DNA from: Candidatus Rokuibacteriota bacterium
GTDB lineage: Bacteria; Methylomirabilota; Methylomirabilia; Rokubacteriales; CSP1-6
Assembly: GCA_003220315.1 (NCBI GenBank)
Contig: QHSA01000153.1
Coordinates: forward strand, 1 to 53,063
DNA: 53,063 nt
Direction of reading: 5' to 3'
Under the pieces are notes generated by a model, which searched no databases, was not told the DNA's origin, and was given only the letters and a program-made list of their open reading frames with translations. Each line of letters starts with the position of its first letter. The first letter of the stretch is position 1. This document shows positions 7,843 to 16,134 of the stretch, piece after piece. The translations under genes and the position numbers were made by a program.

Positions 7843-8474
7843 CAACGGTCCTCATCGTCGCCCCCACAGCCATCGCGCGGGGCAAGCTCGCCGCTGTCGT
7901 GGGCGCGAGCAAGACGCTATCCCCGGTTGTGGGCGCGGCCGATCTCTCACTCCCCGAGCACGTCGAGGCCGCCCAGTACGACGTGCTGCTCGTCGATCTC
8001 GGCTCCGAGCGCGCCGCCGCCTGGCTCCGCAACCTCGGAGCCGAGCCAGTGCCGCCCGCCATCGTTCTCCTCACGGAAGAGGCGCGCCGCCCCCTCGGTG
8101 CCGAGGCGCTCCGGGCGGGAGTGCGGGCCGTACTGCCGCGCCACGCGAGCGGGGAGGAAATCATCGCCGCGATCGAGGCAGCCGCCGCAGGCCTCATTGT
8201 GATTCACCCCGATACCGTCGGGGCGCTCCAGCCAGGGCCCTCCGCGAGCACGCGAGCCGGTGTTGTGATCGCGCGTCAACCCCTCACGCCGCGCGAGATC
8301 GAGGTACTTGGCATGATCGCCGAGGGGCTCGGCAACAAAATCATCGCCGCGCGGCTTGGTATCTCGGAGCACACCGTCAAGTTCCACATCGCCTCCATCT
8401 TCGTGAAGCTCAACGCCCGAAGCCGTACTGAGGCGGTCACCATCGGCGTTCGGCAGGGGCTGCTGATGATTTGA
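7839..8474 (+). CDS. LuxR-type response regulator with degenerate receiver
   Basis: A 211-residue protein with a receiver-like domain (1-115) and a LuxR helix-turn-helix (about 149-205, LTPREIEVLGMIAEGLGNK ... HTVKFHIASIFVKL). The phospho-acceptor-position Asp53 is kept (VLLVDLG). The N-terminal acidic pair that binds Mg2+ is replaced (VLIVAPTAI), and the conserved lysine near 101 reads Arg (AVLPRH). This points to a phosphorylation-independent or atypical regulator. It overlaps the protease gene by GTGA, so regulator and proteases form one unit; no histidine kinase is nearby. Confidence 0.85.
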   Translation: MTTVLIVAPTAIARGKLAAVVGASKTLSPVVGAADLSLPEHVEAAQYDVLLVDLGSERAAAWLRNLGAEPVPPAIVLLTEEARRPLGAEALRAGVRAVLPRHASGEEIIAAIEAAAAGLIVIHPDTVGALQPGPSASTRAGVVIARQPLTPREIEVLGMIAEGLGNKIIAARLGISEHTVKFHIASIFVKLNARSRTEAVTIGVRQGLLMI

Positions 8475-8475
8475 C

Positions 8476-8500
8476 CGCCTCGATCGAGGTGATCGAGGCG
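8476..8500 (+). terminator. Hairpin after the protease/LuxR cassette
   Basis: CGCCTCGATC and GATCGAGGCG form a perfect 10-bp stem with a 5-base loop, starting two bases after the LuxR stop. There is no T tract, so termination may be Rho-assisted. Confidence 0.55.
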
Positions 8501-8787
8501 CGGACTCCCCAGTTGGTCCCCCCGTCTTCTCGGGCTTGACGCCCGAACAGAATCAAAATCATGCCGGGCAGGACGCCCGAAAGGTTCCGGGGCGGGTGCG
8601 AACTCCGTAGACGTTGGCGAACCACGACGCGGCATGCACCAGGTGCAGATTCCACATCGGAACGCCGCGTTCCGGGACGGAACCGGGTTGGTTGCGCCTC
8701 CCGAACCGAGCGTGTTTGACCGTTCGGGCAGCACACTCGAAGTTGGTCGTCTCGTTGCATGGCGTGTGTGACAGCGGTAGATGACCA
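8501..8787. other. Intergenic region with twin small hairpins
   Basis: No gene is supported here. Two near-identical small hairpins are present: CGGGCTTGACGCCCGAA (from 8531) and CGGGCAGGACGCCCGAA (from 8565), each a 5-bp stem with a 5-base loop. They could be part of a leader or merely a local duplication. Confidence 0.3.
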
Positions 8788-9033
8788 ATGGGCTGGATGG
8801 ACCTGAGTGAGTACGTTCTCATCGAAGAGGCCGTCAGGGATCGCCTGAGGGACCTTCGGCGCACGATCGAGCGACGAGGGCTGAGGGCGGCCGAGGCGAG
8901 GATGTCGACACTCGCGACGGTCCTCTACGTGGCGTCGGTGCTCCGGGCCCGACCGCGGGCGATCGATGGCTACATCGACTACTTCGGCGATGTTGTGCGC
9001 CGCAGTGCTTCGGTGAAACGCGCTCGCGCCTGA
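8788..9033 (+). CDS. Small hypothetical protein
   Basis: An 81-residue, mostly helical, charged protein (LSEYVLIEEAVRDRLRDLRRT ... IDGYIDYFGDVVRR). I do not recognise a family. Codon use is like its neighbours, and a second in-frame ATG lies three codons downstream. No clear ribosome site precedes it, so it may be spurious. It stands alone between the LuxR cassette and the ECF sigma gene. Confidence 0.4.
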   Translation: MGWMDLSEYVLIEEAVRDRLRDLRRTIERRGLRAAEARMSTLATVLYVASVLRARPRAIDGYIDYFGDVVRRSASVKRARA

Positions 9034-9105
9034 GCAGGGCATTCGTCACGTGCCTAGCGGCCGGAGACGGGAGCCCACGTCCTGGTGGCATCGCGAGAGG
9101 AGAGG

Positions 9106-9729
9106 GTGTTGTCTTCCAAGGTGGCGAAGGACATCAGCGCGCGGGTGGACGCCGACGCCGGACTGATGGAGGCGCTGCGCCGGGACGATCCCGCCGCCGC
9201 CGATCAGCTCGTCGAGCGCTACGGCGACCGGGTCTACCGGCTGGCCATGCGCATCACCGGCGTGAAGGAAGACGCCGAGGAAGCCGCCCAGGACGCGCTG
9301 TGGACGGCCGCCCGCAAGATCGACATGTTCAGGGGCGAGTCGGCGTTCGGCTCCTGGATCTACCGGATCACCGCCAACGCGGCGTACCAGAAGCTTCGGA
9401 CGCGCCGGCGGACGGCCAACGAGGTCGCGCTGGACGACGTGCTGCCCTCGTTCGACAGCGACGGCCGGCACTTCGAGCCGATGGACGACTGGTCGAACCG
9501 GGTCGACGAGCAGGCCCTGCAGGGCGAGCTGCGCCAGGTCCTGACCGCCGCGATCGACGCGCTGCCGGTGGACTACCGGACCGCGCTGGCCCTGCACGAC
9601 GTCGAGGGCGTGTCGAACCCCGACATCGCCGAGACGCTTGGCATCAGCCTGGCGGCGGTGAAGTCGCGCGTGCACCGCTCGCGGTTGTTCGTGCGCAAGC
9701 GCCTGTCCGAGTACCTCAAGTCTGCCTAG
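9106..9729 (+). CDS. ECF (sigma-70 family) RNA polymerase sigma factor
   Basis: A 207-residue extracytoplasmic-function sigma factor. Region 2 is clear (LVERYGDRVYRLAMRIT ... ARKIDMFRGESAFGSWIYRI) and so is region 4 (ALPVDYRTALALHDVEGVS ... GISLAAVKSRVHRSRLFVRKRL), joined by an acidic linker. GTG 9106 is chosen because GAGAGGAGAG precedes it; a GTG at 9085 would add seven residues. No anti-sigma factor gene is adjacent, so the activating signal cannot be read from context. The VOC gene downstream is a possible co-transcribed partner. Confidence 0.9.
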   Translation: MLSSKVAKDISARVDADAGLMEALRRDDPAAADQLVERYGDRVYRLAMRITGVKEDAEEAAQDALWTAARKIDMFRGESAFGSWIYRITANAAYQKLRTRRRTANEVALDDVLPSFDSDGRHFEPMDDWSNRVDEQALQGELRQVLTAAIDALPVDYRTALALHDVEGVSNPDIAETLGISLAAVKSRVHRSRLFVRKRLSEYLKSA

Positions 9730-9841
9730 TGTCGTGGCGGAACCCTCGCCAATCTTTGCGGGGACACCGGGTGTACCCTGAGCACGGGATACGCGATGGT
9801 GACTGACCGTGACCCCTGTCCTGTAGAGGAAGGAGACCGCG

Positions 9842-10315
9842 ATGGCGGTGAAGAAAGTTCCCGAGGGACACAACCGCGTCTCGCCCTATCTGATCGTCGA
9901 CGGCGCCGAGCGGGCGCTCGAGTTCTACAAGAAGGCGTTCGGCGCCGTCGAGCTGTTCCGGCACACGGCGCCGACCGGGAAGGTCGGCCACGCCGAGGTG
10001 CGGATCGGCGACACCGTCGTCATGCTCGCCGACGTTCATCCGGACTTCGACACGCACGGCCCGGCACACTACGGCGGCTCGCCGATCAGCCTGCACATGT
10101 ACGTCGAAGACGTCGACGCCGTGGCGCGCCAGGCGATCGCCGCGGGAGCGAAGGTCAAGCGGCCGGTCGCCGACCAGTTCTACGGCGATCGGCTGGGAAC
10201 GTTCGAGGACCCGTTCGGCCACACGTGGCACATCTCGACGCACATCGAGGACGTGTCGGGCGAGGAGCTTGACCGCCGCGCAAAGGCGGCGATGGCGCAA
10301 CACACGAAGCGCTAG
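9842..10315 (+). CDS. PhnB-like VOC family protein
   Basis: A 157-residue single VOC-fold protein of the PhnB/YdcG-like type: SPYLIVDGAERALEFYKKAFGA at the start, SLHMYVEDVDAVARQA in the middle and RLGTFEDPFGHTWHISTHIED at the end. The reaction is not known for most of this group. AGGAAGGAGA lies just before the ATG. It follows the ECF sigma gene after 112 bases. Confidence 0.88.
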   Translation: MAVKKVPEGHNRVSPYLIVDGAERALEFYKKAFGAVELFRHTAPTGKVGHAEVRIGDTVVMLADVHPDFDTHGPAHYGGSPISLHMYVEDVDAVARQAIAAGAKVKRPVADQFYGDRLGTFEDPFGHTWHISTHIEDVSGEELDRRAKAAMAQHTKR

Positions 10316-10474
10316 CGGTTGCATCGCTCACGCAGCGTCATGACGGTCCCACTGGTCACCTGACTCGAGGTTGTTCGACGAGCGCCCCCACCGGTTCCTG
10401 GCGGTCGACCTGAGGGGAGAGACGAGGACGCCCAGCAGCAACGAGGGTTGCCCAGAATTTTGGGGAGGTTCGGC

Positions 10475-12634
10475 ATGAGGTGTCCCCGCTGCCAGGCGGA
10501 GAACCGTGAAGGGGCGCGATTCTGCCGAGAGTGCGGCGCGACATTTAGCGCCGTCTGTTGGAGTTGCGGCGCCAAAGTCGAGGCTGGAAGTAAGTTCTGC
10601 GATGGCTGCGGAGCGTCCCTTGACGCTCCTCCAGCATCGGGTCCACGCGCGTCCCGTTTCGCTTCCCCGGAGTCCTACACCCCGACGCACCTCGCCGAAA
10701 GGATTCTGACGTCGAAGAGCGCCATGGAAGGCGAACGCAAGCAGGTCACGGTGCTCTTCGCCGACCTGAAGGGCTCGATGGAATTGCTCGCCGGCCGCGA
10801 TCCCGAAGAGGCGCGGAAGATCCTGGACCCTGTCCTCGATCGCATGATCGAGGCCGTCCACCGCTACGAGGGCACGGTGAACCAAGTGATGGGCGACGGG
10901 ATCATGGCGCTCTTCGGCGCGCCGCTCGCCCACGAAGACCACGCAGTGCGGGCGTGCTACGCGGCGTTGCGGATGCAGGATTCCATCAAGACGTACGCCG
11001 ACGGAGTGTTCCGATCGCACGGCGTGAACGTGCAGATCCGCATCGGGCTCAACTCGGGGGAGGTCGTCGTGCGCGCGATTGGCAGTGATCTCCACATGGA
11101 CTACACGGCCGTCGGGCAAACGACCCATCTCGCGGCGCGGATGGAGCAAGCCGCGAGCCCGGGAAGCATCCTGCTGACGCCGTCGACCTTGGACCTCGTC
11201 GGAGGCTACGTCGATGTGAAGCCGCTCGGTCCAGTGCCGGTCAAGGGCCTCGCTCACGCCGTCGAGGGGTTCGAGGTGATCGGCGCCGGTCCGGCACGGA
11301 CTCGGTTCCAGGCCACCGCGCGGCACGGATTTACGCGCTTCGTTGGTCGCGACGATGAGATGGCCACGCTCGACGCCGCCTTGCGGCGCGCCCTTGAGAG
11401 GCACGGCCTCGCGATGGGTGTCGTGGGCGCGGCCGGCGTCGGCAAGAGCCGCCTCTGCCATGAGTTCATCGAGCTTTGCCGTTCGCGCCGTCTCCCCGTC
11501 GTTGAAGCGCACTGCCTGTCGCACGCACGGACCGCCCCCTTTGGCGTGCTACGCGACCTGTTGCTGGGCGCCCTCGGCGTCGATCAGAACGAAAATCCGG
11601 AGCTGACACGCGCGAAGATCTCGGAACTCCTCGTCGCGCTTGACCCCTCGCTCGTCGACGCGCTGCCACTCGCGCACGACCTCCTCGACGTGTCCGAGCG
11701 ACCTTCGCGCGAGCCCGCGAGAGATCCCGTCGAGCAGGAGCGTGCGGTCGCAGGCTTGCTCCGACGCCTGCTCCGCGCCCGCGGCGCCGCCGGACCGTTC
11801 GTGGTCTATCTCGACGACGCCCACTGGATCGATCCGCAGAGCGAGCGGCTGCTCGCCGCGCTTGCCGACGTGGCCAGCACGACGCGGGCATTTCTCCTGT
11901 TGAACTTCCGGCCGGAGTTCCACGCCGCGTGGATGGGACGCTCGTACTACCAGCAGCTGTCCGTCGCCCCGCTCGGGCGCGAGGCGACGCGCGAGATGAT
12001 CAACGGCCTCCTCGGGTACGACCCGAGCGTCGTCGAGCTCGGCGAGCTCATCCGTGGGCGCACGCAGGGCAATCCGTTCTTCATCGAGGAGGTCGTGCAA
12101 GCGCTCGCCGCATCGGGCGCGCTGGCCGGGGAGCGCGGAGCGTACCGCTGGACGAGGTCGGCCGCCGAGCTTGAAGTCCCCGCCACGGTGCAGGCGTTGC
12201 TCGCTGCGCGCGTGGACGGTCTCGCGGAGAACGACAAGCTCGTGCTCCAGACCGCGGCCGTGATCGGCAAGCGCTTCTCCGAGCGTGTCCTGCGGCACAT
12301 CGTCGGCCTCCCCACCGGCGAGGTCGACGGGTCGCTCGCGACGCTCGAGCGTGCGGAGTTCATCCACGGCGAGACAGAGACGGAGTACGTCTTCCGCCAT
12401 CCCCTTACCCAGGAAGTCGCCTACGGATCGCAACTCCTCGAGCGGCGCGTCGCGCTGCACGCCGCGGTCGCACGGGCCCTCGAAGAAGTGTTCGCCGACC
12501 GGCTCGGGGAGCGTGCGGCCCTCATCGCGCATCACTGGGAGCAGGCGCGGCGACCCGCCCAGGCGGCGCGCTGGCGACGCCTGGCCGCACTCCGCGTGGC
12601 ACGGATCCAGCCGCGTCGACCGCCCCGGCGCTGA
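10475..12634 (+). CDS. Zinc-ribbon / class III cyclase / AAA ATPase protein, C-terminally shortened
   Basis: A 719-residue multidomain regulator. Order: double zinc ribbon (CPRC...CREC and CWSC...CDGC, residues 1-52), class III nucleotide-cyclase domain (about 85-260; metal aspartates in VLFADLKGS and MGDGIMALF), then a signal-transduction ATPase (Walker A GAAGVGKS, Walker B VVYLDDAHWID). In the cyclase motif VGQTTHLAARM the usual catalytic Asn is His while Arg is kept, so activity is doubtful. Family members usually continue for several hundred residues of TPR repeats. Here the protein ends in an arginine-rich tail soon after the ATPase, and a shifted frame reads more like the family, suggesting a frameshift. 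ATG 10475 follows GGGGAGG. Confidence 0.85.
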   Translation: MRCPRCQAENREGARFCRECGATFSAVCWSCGAKVEAGSKFCDGCGASLDAPPASGPRASRFASPESYTPTHLAERILTSKSAMEGERKQVTVLFADLKGSMELLAGRDPEEARKILDPVLDRMIEAVHRYEGTVNQVMGDGIMALFGAPLAHEDHAVRACYAALRMQDSIKTYADGVFRSHGVNVQIRIGLNSGEVVVRAIGSDLHMDYTAVGQTTHLAARMEQAASPGSILLTPSTLDLVGGYVDVKPLGPVPVKGLAHAVEGFEVIGAGPARTRFQATARHGFTRFVGRDDEMATLDAALRRALERHGLAMGVVGAAGVGKSRLCHEFIELCRSRRLPVVEAHCLSHARTAPFGVLRDLLLGALGVDQNENPELTRAKISELLVALDPSLVDALPLAHDLLDVSERPSREPARDPVEQERAVAGLLRRLLRARGAAGPFVVYLDDAHWIDPQSERLLAALADVASTTRAFLLLNFRPEFHAAWMGRSYYQQLSVAPLGREATREMINGLLGYDPSVVELGELIRGRTQGNPFFIEEVVQALAASGALAGERGAYRWTRSAAELEVPATVQALLAARVDGLAENDKLVLQTAAVIGKRFSERVLRHIVGLPTGEVDGSLATLERAEFIHGETETEYVFRHPLTQEVAYGSQLLERRVALHAAVARALEEVFADRLGERAALIAHHWEQARRPAQAARWRRLAALRVARIQPRRPPRR

Positions 12635-12749
12635 CGGCCGATCACACCCCGAGCGTTGCCGGTCAGGGCCGTCTCTCTCATAACCCGGAGGCCACTCCTT
12701 CGCACACCGTCGGCACAAGGCGGTAGAATCGAAACGCGAAGGTGGTCTC

Positions 12750-13220
12750 ATGACGGAGCTCGAGGCGTTATCAGCGCTGCGGGGCGATGACCTCGTGCAG
12801 GCCGTGCGCGCCGAGGCGGCGCTGTGGGCGATGTGGCACCGATCGGGCGATCCGCGGCTCGACTCGCTTCTGCGCGAGGGGATCGAGGCGATCGAGCGCC
12901 AAGATCTGCCCACGGCGGCGGCGGTCTTCACGCGGCTGATCGAGGAGGCGCCGACGTTTGCCGAGGGTTGGAACAAGCGCGCCACCGTCCGATACCTGGC
13001 AAAGGACTACTCAGGCGCGATCGCCGACTGCCGCGAGACGCTCGCGCGCAACCCGAACCATTTCGGGGCGCTTTCGGGTCAGGGCCTCTGCCACCTGGGG
13101 CTCGGCCAGTTCCGTGAGGCGGCCGATCTCTTTCGGCTGACGCTGACCGTGCATCCGCACCTTGGCAGTGCGCGCGAGAACTTGCGCACGGCGCTGAGCG
13201 AGCTCGTGAAGTGGAACTGA
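12750..13220 (+). CDS. Tetratricopeptide repeat protein
   Basis: A 156-residue soluble protein with about three TPR units between residues 45 and 145 (IEAIERQDLPTAAAVFTRLI, WNKRATVRYLAKDYSGAIAD, GLCHLGLGQFREAADLFRLT). It is probably a protein-protein interaction module; the partner is unknown. A GAAGGTGG site precedes the ATG. It follows the shortened cyclase/ATPase gene by 115 bases. It is a complete family member by its own start and N-terminal region, so I do not consider it the lost TPR tail of that gene. Confidence 0.85.
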   Translation: MTELEALSALRGDDLVQAVRAEAALWAMWHRSGDPRLDSLLREGIEAIERQDLPTAAAVFTRLIEEAPTFAEGWNKRATVRYLAKDYSGAIADCRETLARNPNHFGALSGQGLCHLGLGQFREAADLFRLTLTVHPHLGSARENLRTALSELVKWN

Positions 13221-13379
13221 GCCTCGCGCCTGCTCCTCCCTGGAGTCGAGGAGAGAGCGGCGGTGGCCCAGGTGGAAGGAGGACCCCATGGGCGGCGCGT
13301 GGGCTGGCGCGTACGTCGGCGACGTCGATGATTTCGGACTTGGCAGGGAAGGTGTCGGCCACCTATCCGGAGGAGGGAT

Positions 13380-15080
13380 ATGCGACTTCAACGATCTTCG
13401 CGGACGGCCACCATCGCTGTGCTGGTGATGTTCAGTGCCGCCACCACGACGGTGGCACACGCCCAGAGCACGGACGAGCTCAAGCAGCGCATCGAGGAGC
13501 TCGAGCGGTCGACGCGCGAGCAGGTCGACGCGCTGAAGCGAATGCTCCAGCAGCAAGAGGCCGAGCGTGCGAAGGAGCGCCGCGCCCAGGAAGAGCGGGA
13601 GCGCACGCTGCGGACGCTCCAGGAACAGGTCGAGCAGCAGCAACTCTCGCTCCAGAAACAGAAGGAGGACGTCTCGCAGGCGCTCGCGGGCCTGTCAAAG
13701 TTCTTCGACCTGAAGGCCGGCGCCAGACAGACCAACAACGGCCCGCCGCCGTTCCTGGGGGAGGACATCCCCGGCAACGTCTACTCGGCCAAGGACTTCA
13801 AGATCCGGCTGGGCGGCTCGCTGCGGCTGCACGTCCAGCATAACGACACCCCGGTCGGCGAGTCGGTCAGCCGGGCGCTCGTGCCCAACACGTCGGCGCC
13901 GGGGGGCGGGAACAACGCCAGTCGCGAGGTGTTCCGGGCCTTCGTGAGCCGCACCCGACTGAACCTGGCGATGCAGGGGCCGGAGACCCTCGGCGCGAAG
14001 ACGTCCGCCTACTTCGAGATGGACTTCAACCAGACGGCCTCCGGGTCGGGGGAAGTCAAAGCGGCAAACAACAACCCGCGGTTGCGATGGGCCATCGGCC
14101 GCTGGGCCTTTCCGAACTTCCTGGCGAATGGCAACGAGCTGATCTGGACGTTTGGCCAGGGGGACGCCTTCGACCAGATCACGCCGGACACCATCGACTA
14201 CAACACGTTGCTGGCTGGCCTGGGAGACGCTGAGCGGCGGAACCCGCGCGTCGAGGTGGTCGACAAGTTCCCCCTCACGTCCAACGTGAAGCTCCTGACC
14301 TCGCTGGGCTTCGAGCGGCCGCTGTTCGACGACGGATTTCTCGGGGGGACGACGGACTGCGGCTCGGGGTGCCTGAGTGGCTTCCCGGCGGTGAGCGGAG
14401 GCATCGGGCTCGAGGCGGGGCGGCTCGGAGGGGATTTCGGCATCGGAGCCACGAGGATCTATGCCCGGACGACCTGGGGAGAATTCCAGGAGCGCTTCAC
14501 CCAGGGCACTCTTATCCCGACAACCTCGACGAACGACGAGACCAATTTCACCCAGCACACCTTCGACAACCAGACGGCAGCCTTCAGCGTGACGCTGGAC
14601 CGGATCGGGTTCAACAAGACCGGGCAGGCGCTGACGCTCAGGCTCAAGGGCGGCGGGGTGTGGACGCGCGGGGAGGGGCGGATCACCAACTCGGAGTTCG
14701 ACCGGCGGGTGATCCTCGACGGCGGGGGACACCTGGTACCGGCGCAGAGCCTCGGGGGCTGGATCAACCCGCAGTTCTACCTGACGGACACGCTGAGTCT
14801 GCGCTGGGCCGGCGGCGAGCAATTTGCGCTCAATAGCAACAGGCCGGCGGTCGCCGGCAGCTTTTTCACCGACCCCTTGGGCCCCGCGGGACAGAACTTC
14901 TTCCGTGTGAACAACTTCCAGTCCGAAGTCAGTCTCTGGTGGACGCCCGGTCCCTTCACGTTCGCGCTGGGCTACAACTTCACGAGCACCACCTTCAAGA
15001 GCGTCAATCTCAGCGGCGGGTCAGAGAGCCGGCACAACGAGAACAACAAGGTGGAGTTCATCAGCTGGTGGAGCTTCTGA
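13380..15080 (+). CDS. Outer-membrane porin with coiled-coil N-terminus
   Basis: A 566-residue exported protein. It has a signal peptide ending at AHAQ (about residue 29), then a coiled coil rich in Glu/Gln/Arg (residues 32-105), then a beta barrel starting near KIRLGGSLRLHVQ with many alternating aromatic strands. It ends in WWSF, the terminal Phe recognised by the BAM machinery. The layout is that of trimeric phosphate/anion-porin-like proteins; the solute is not predictable. GGAGGAGGG precedes the ATG. It lies 64 bases before the DedA gene and may share its transcript. Confidence 0.85.
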   Translation: MRLQRSSRTATIAVLVMFSAATTTVAHAQSTDELKQRIEELERSTREQVDALKRMLQQQEAERAKERRAQEERERTLRTLQEQVEQQQLSLQKQKEDVSQALAGLSKFFDLKAGARQTNNGPPPFLGEDIPGNVYSAKDFKIRLGGSLRLHVQHNDTPVGESVSRALVPNTSAPGGGNNASREVFRAFVSRTRLNLAMQGPETLGAKTSAYFEMDFNQTASGSGEVKAANNNPRLRWAIGRWAFPNFLANGNELIWTFGQGDAFDQITPDTIDYNTLLAGLGDAERRNPRVEVVDKFPLTSNVKLLTSLGFERPLFDDGFLGGTTDCGSGCLSGFPAVSGGIGLEAGRLGGDFGIGATRIYARTTWGEFQERFTQGTLIPTTSTNDETNFTQHTFDNQTAAFSVTLDRIGFNKTGQALTLRLKGGGVWTRGEGRITNSEFDRRVILDGGGHLVPAQSLGGWINPQFYLTDTLSLRWAGGEQFALNSNRPAVAGSFFTDPLGPAGQNFFRVNNFQSEVSLWWTPGPFTFALGYNFTSTTFKSVNLSGGSESRHNENNKVEFISWWSF

Positions 15081-15144
15081 GAAGGAGGCCGAGCCTGAGT
15101 CGTCATCGGCGGTACGGCCCTTCCCAGCTTCGCAGCGCGTCTCC

Positions 15145-15954
15145 ATGACTGAACCGCTCCAGCTCCTGCAGCGGTACGGCGACCTCGTCCTTTTCGTGTG
15201 GGTCCTCGTGGATCAGATGGGGGTGCCGATCCCTGCTGTCCCGATGCTCATCGCGGCCGGTGCCCTGGCCGGAATCGGAAGCGCAAACTTGACTGTCGCG
15301 ATTGGCCTTGCCGCGGGTGCCTCGCTCATCGCCGACGTGTTCTGGTACTCCCTCGGGCGGCGGCGTGGCCACCGCACGCTCGCGTGGCTGTGCGCGCTCT
15401 CGCTCGAGCCCGATTCCTGCGTTCGGCGCACGGAGAAGGTCTTTCTCGCGCGGGGGGCTGGAGCTCTGCTGTTCGCAAAATTTCTCCCGGGGCTGAACGC
15501 GGTCGCCGCCGCCCTGGCCGGCATCTTTGGCTTCGGGACGTCGAGGTTCCTCCTCTATGCCGGTGCGGGCGGGCTGACCTGGGCGGGGTCGTGGGCAGGT
15601 CTCGGGTATCTCTTCAGCGATGTGCTCGAGCGCATCGCGCCTGAGGAGGTCACGCATTTGGGTGCGACGGCGTTGGCGGTGTCGGGTGCCGCCCTCGGGG
15701 CGTATGTCGTCATCAAGTACGCTCGGCGGCGCCGCTTTCTCCGCCTTCTCCGAATCGCCCGGATCACGGCGGACGAGCTGAAACAGAAGCTCGACGCTGG
15801 AGAGGAGGTGGTCATCCTCGACCTGAGAACGGCGCTCGACGTGGAGGCCGTGCCCTACGCGATCCCGGGCGCGCTCCGGGTCGCCGCCGAGGAGATCGAG
15901 CGGCGACAGAGCGAGTTGCCGCGTGACCGCGAGATCGTTCTGTACTGCACGTGA
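15145..15954 (+). CDS. DedA family membrane protein fused to rhodanese; ORF to in-frame UGA (probable Sec270)
   Basis: Residues 1-195 are a DedA/VTT membrane domain (PIPAVPMLIAAGALAG, YSLGRRRG, FAKFLPGLNAVAAALAG). From about residue 205 a cytoplasmic rhodanese domain begins (DELKQKLDAGEEVVILDLRTALDVEAVPYAIPGALRV ... REIVLYCT). The frame then meets TGA at 15952-15954. After it the same frame continues as PNEATSARAALQLRR ... PLLGGFESWRERGFPVEP, the expected second half of the rhodanese. Homologues that I recall read YC-x-C-P-N-E, so the UGA replaces the second Cys. The conventional ORF would lack half the rhodanese fold. I therefore read the UGA as selenocysteine; ordinary termination in a decayed gene is the alternative. 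Confidence 0.85.
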   Translation: MTEPLQLLQRYGDLVLFVWVLVDQMGVPIPAVPMLIAAGALAGIGSANLTVAIGLAAGASLIADVFWYSLGRRRGHRTLAWLCALSLEPDSCVRRTEKVFLARGAGALLFAKFLPGLNAVAAALAGIFGFGTSRFLLYAGAGGLTWAGSWAGLGYLFSDVLERIAPEEVTHLGATALAVSGAALGAYVVIKYARRRRFLRLLRIARITADELKQKLDAGEEVVILDLRTALDVEAVPYAIPGALRVAAEEIERRQSELPRDREIVLYCT

Positions 15955-16134
15955 CCGAACGAAGCGACGAGCGCCCGGGCGGCGCTCCAGCTTCGGAGGG
16001 CGGGCGAGGCGCGTGTCCGGCCGCTGCTCGGCGGCTTCGAGAGCTGGCGGGAACGTGGGTTTCCCGTCGAACCGCTTCGCGTTGGACCACACGGGCCCGG
16101 CTCGGCCACTGTCTGGGCCAGAGAGGAGAAAGCC
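15952..16134 (+). other. In-frame coding extension after the first UGA
   Basis: These 61 codons carry no further stop. The first half completes the rhodanese domain (NEATSARAALQL, LLGGFESWRERGFPVEP). The second half is a linker (VGPHGPGSATVWAREEKA) that runs straight into the ATG of the next rhodanese gene in the same frame. Reading both UGAs as Sec would give one 437-residue protein ending at TAG 16456-16458. Confidence 0.7.
15969..15987 (+). promoter_or_regulatory. Candidate bacterial SECIS hairpin 1
   Basis: GAGCGCC (15969-15975) pairs with GGCGCTC (15981-15987) around the 5-base loop CGGGC. The loop starts 22 bases after the UGA and has G as its second base. This satisfies the published bacterial SECIS model (short stem, small loop with G in the first two positions, about 16-37 bases from UGA to loop). 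Confidence 0.6.

Noticed and set aside
12632-12634. TGA ending the cyclase/AAA gene as another selenocysteine codon
   Set aside because: Sequence after it does not continue the family in frame, and no Cys is expected there; a frameshift explains the end better.
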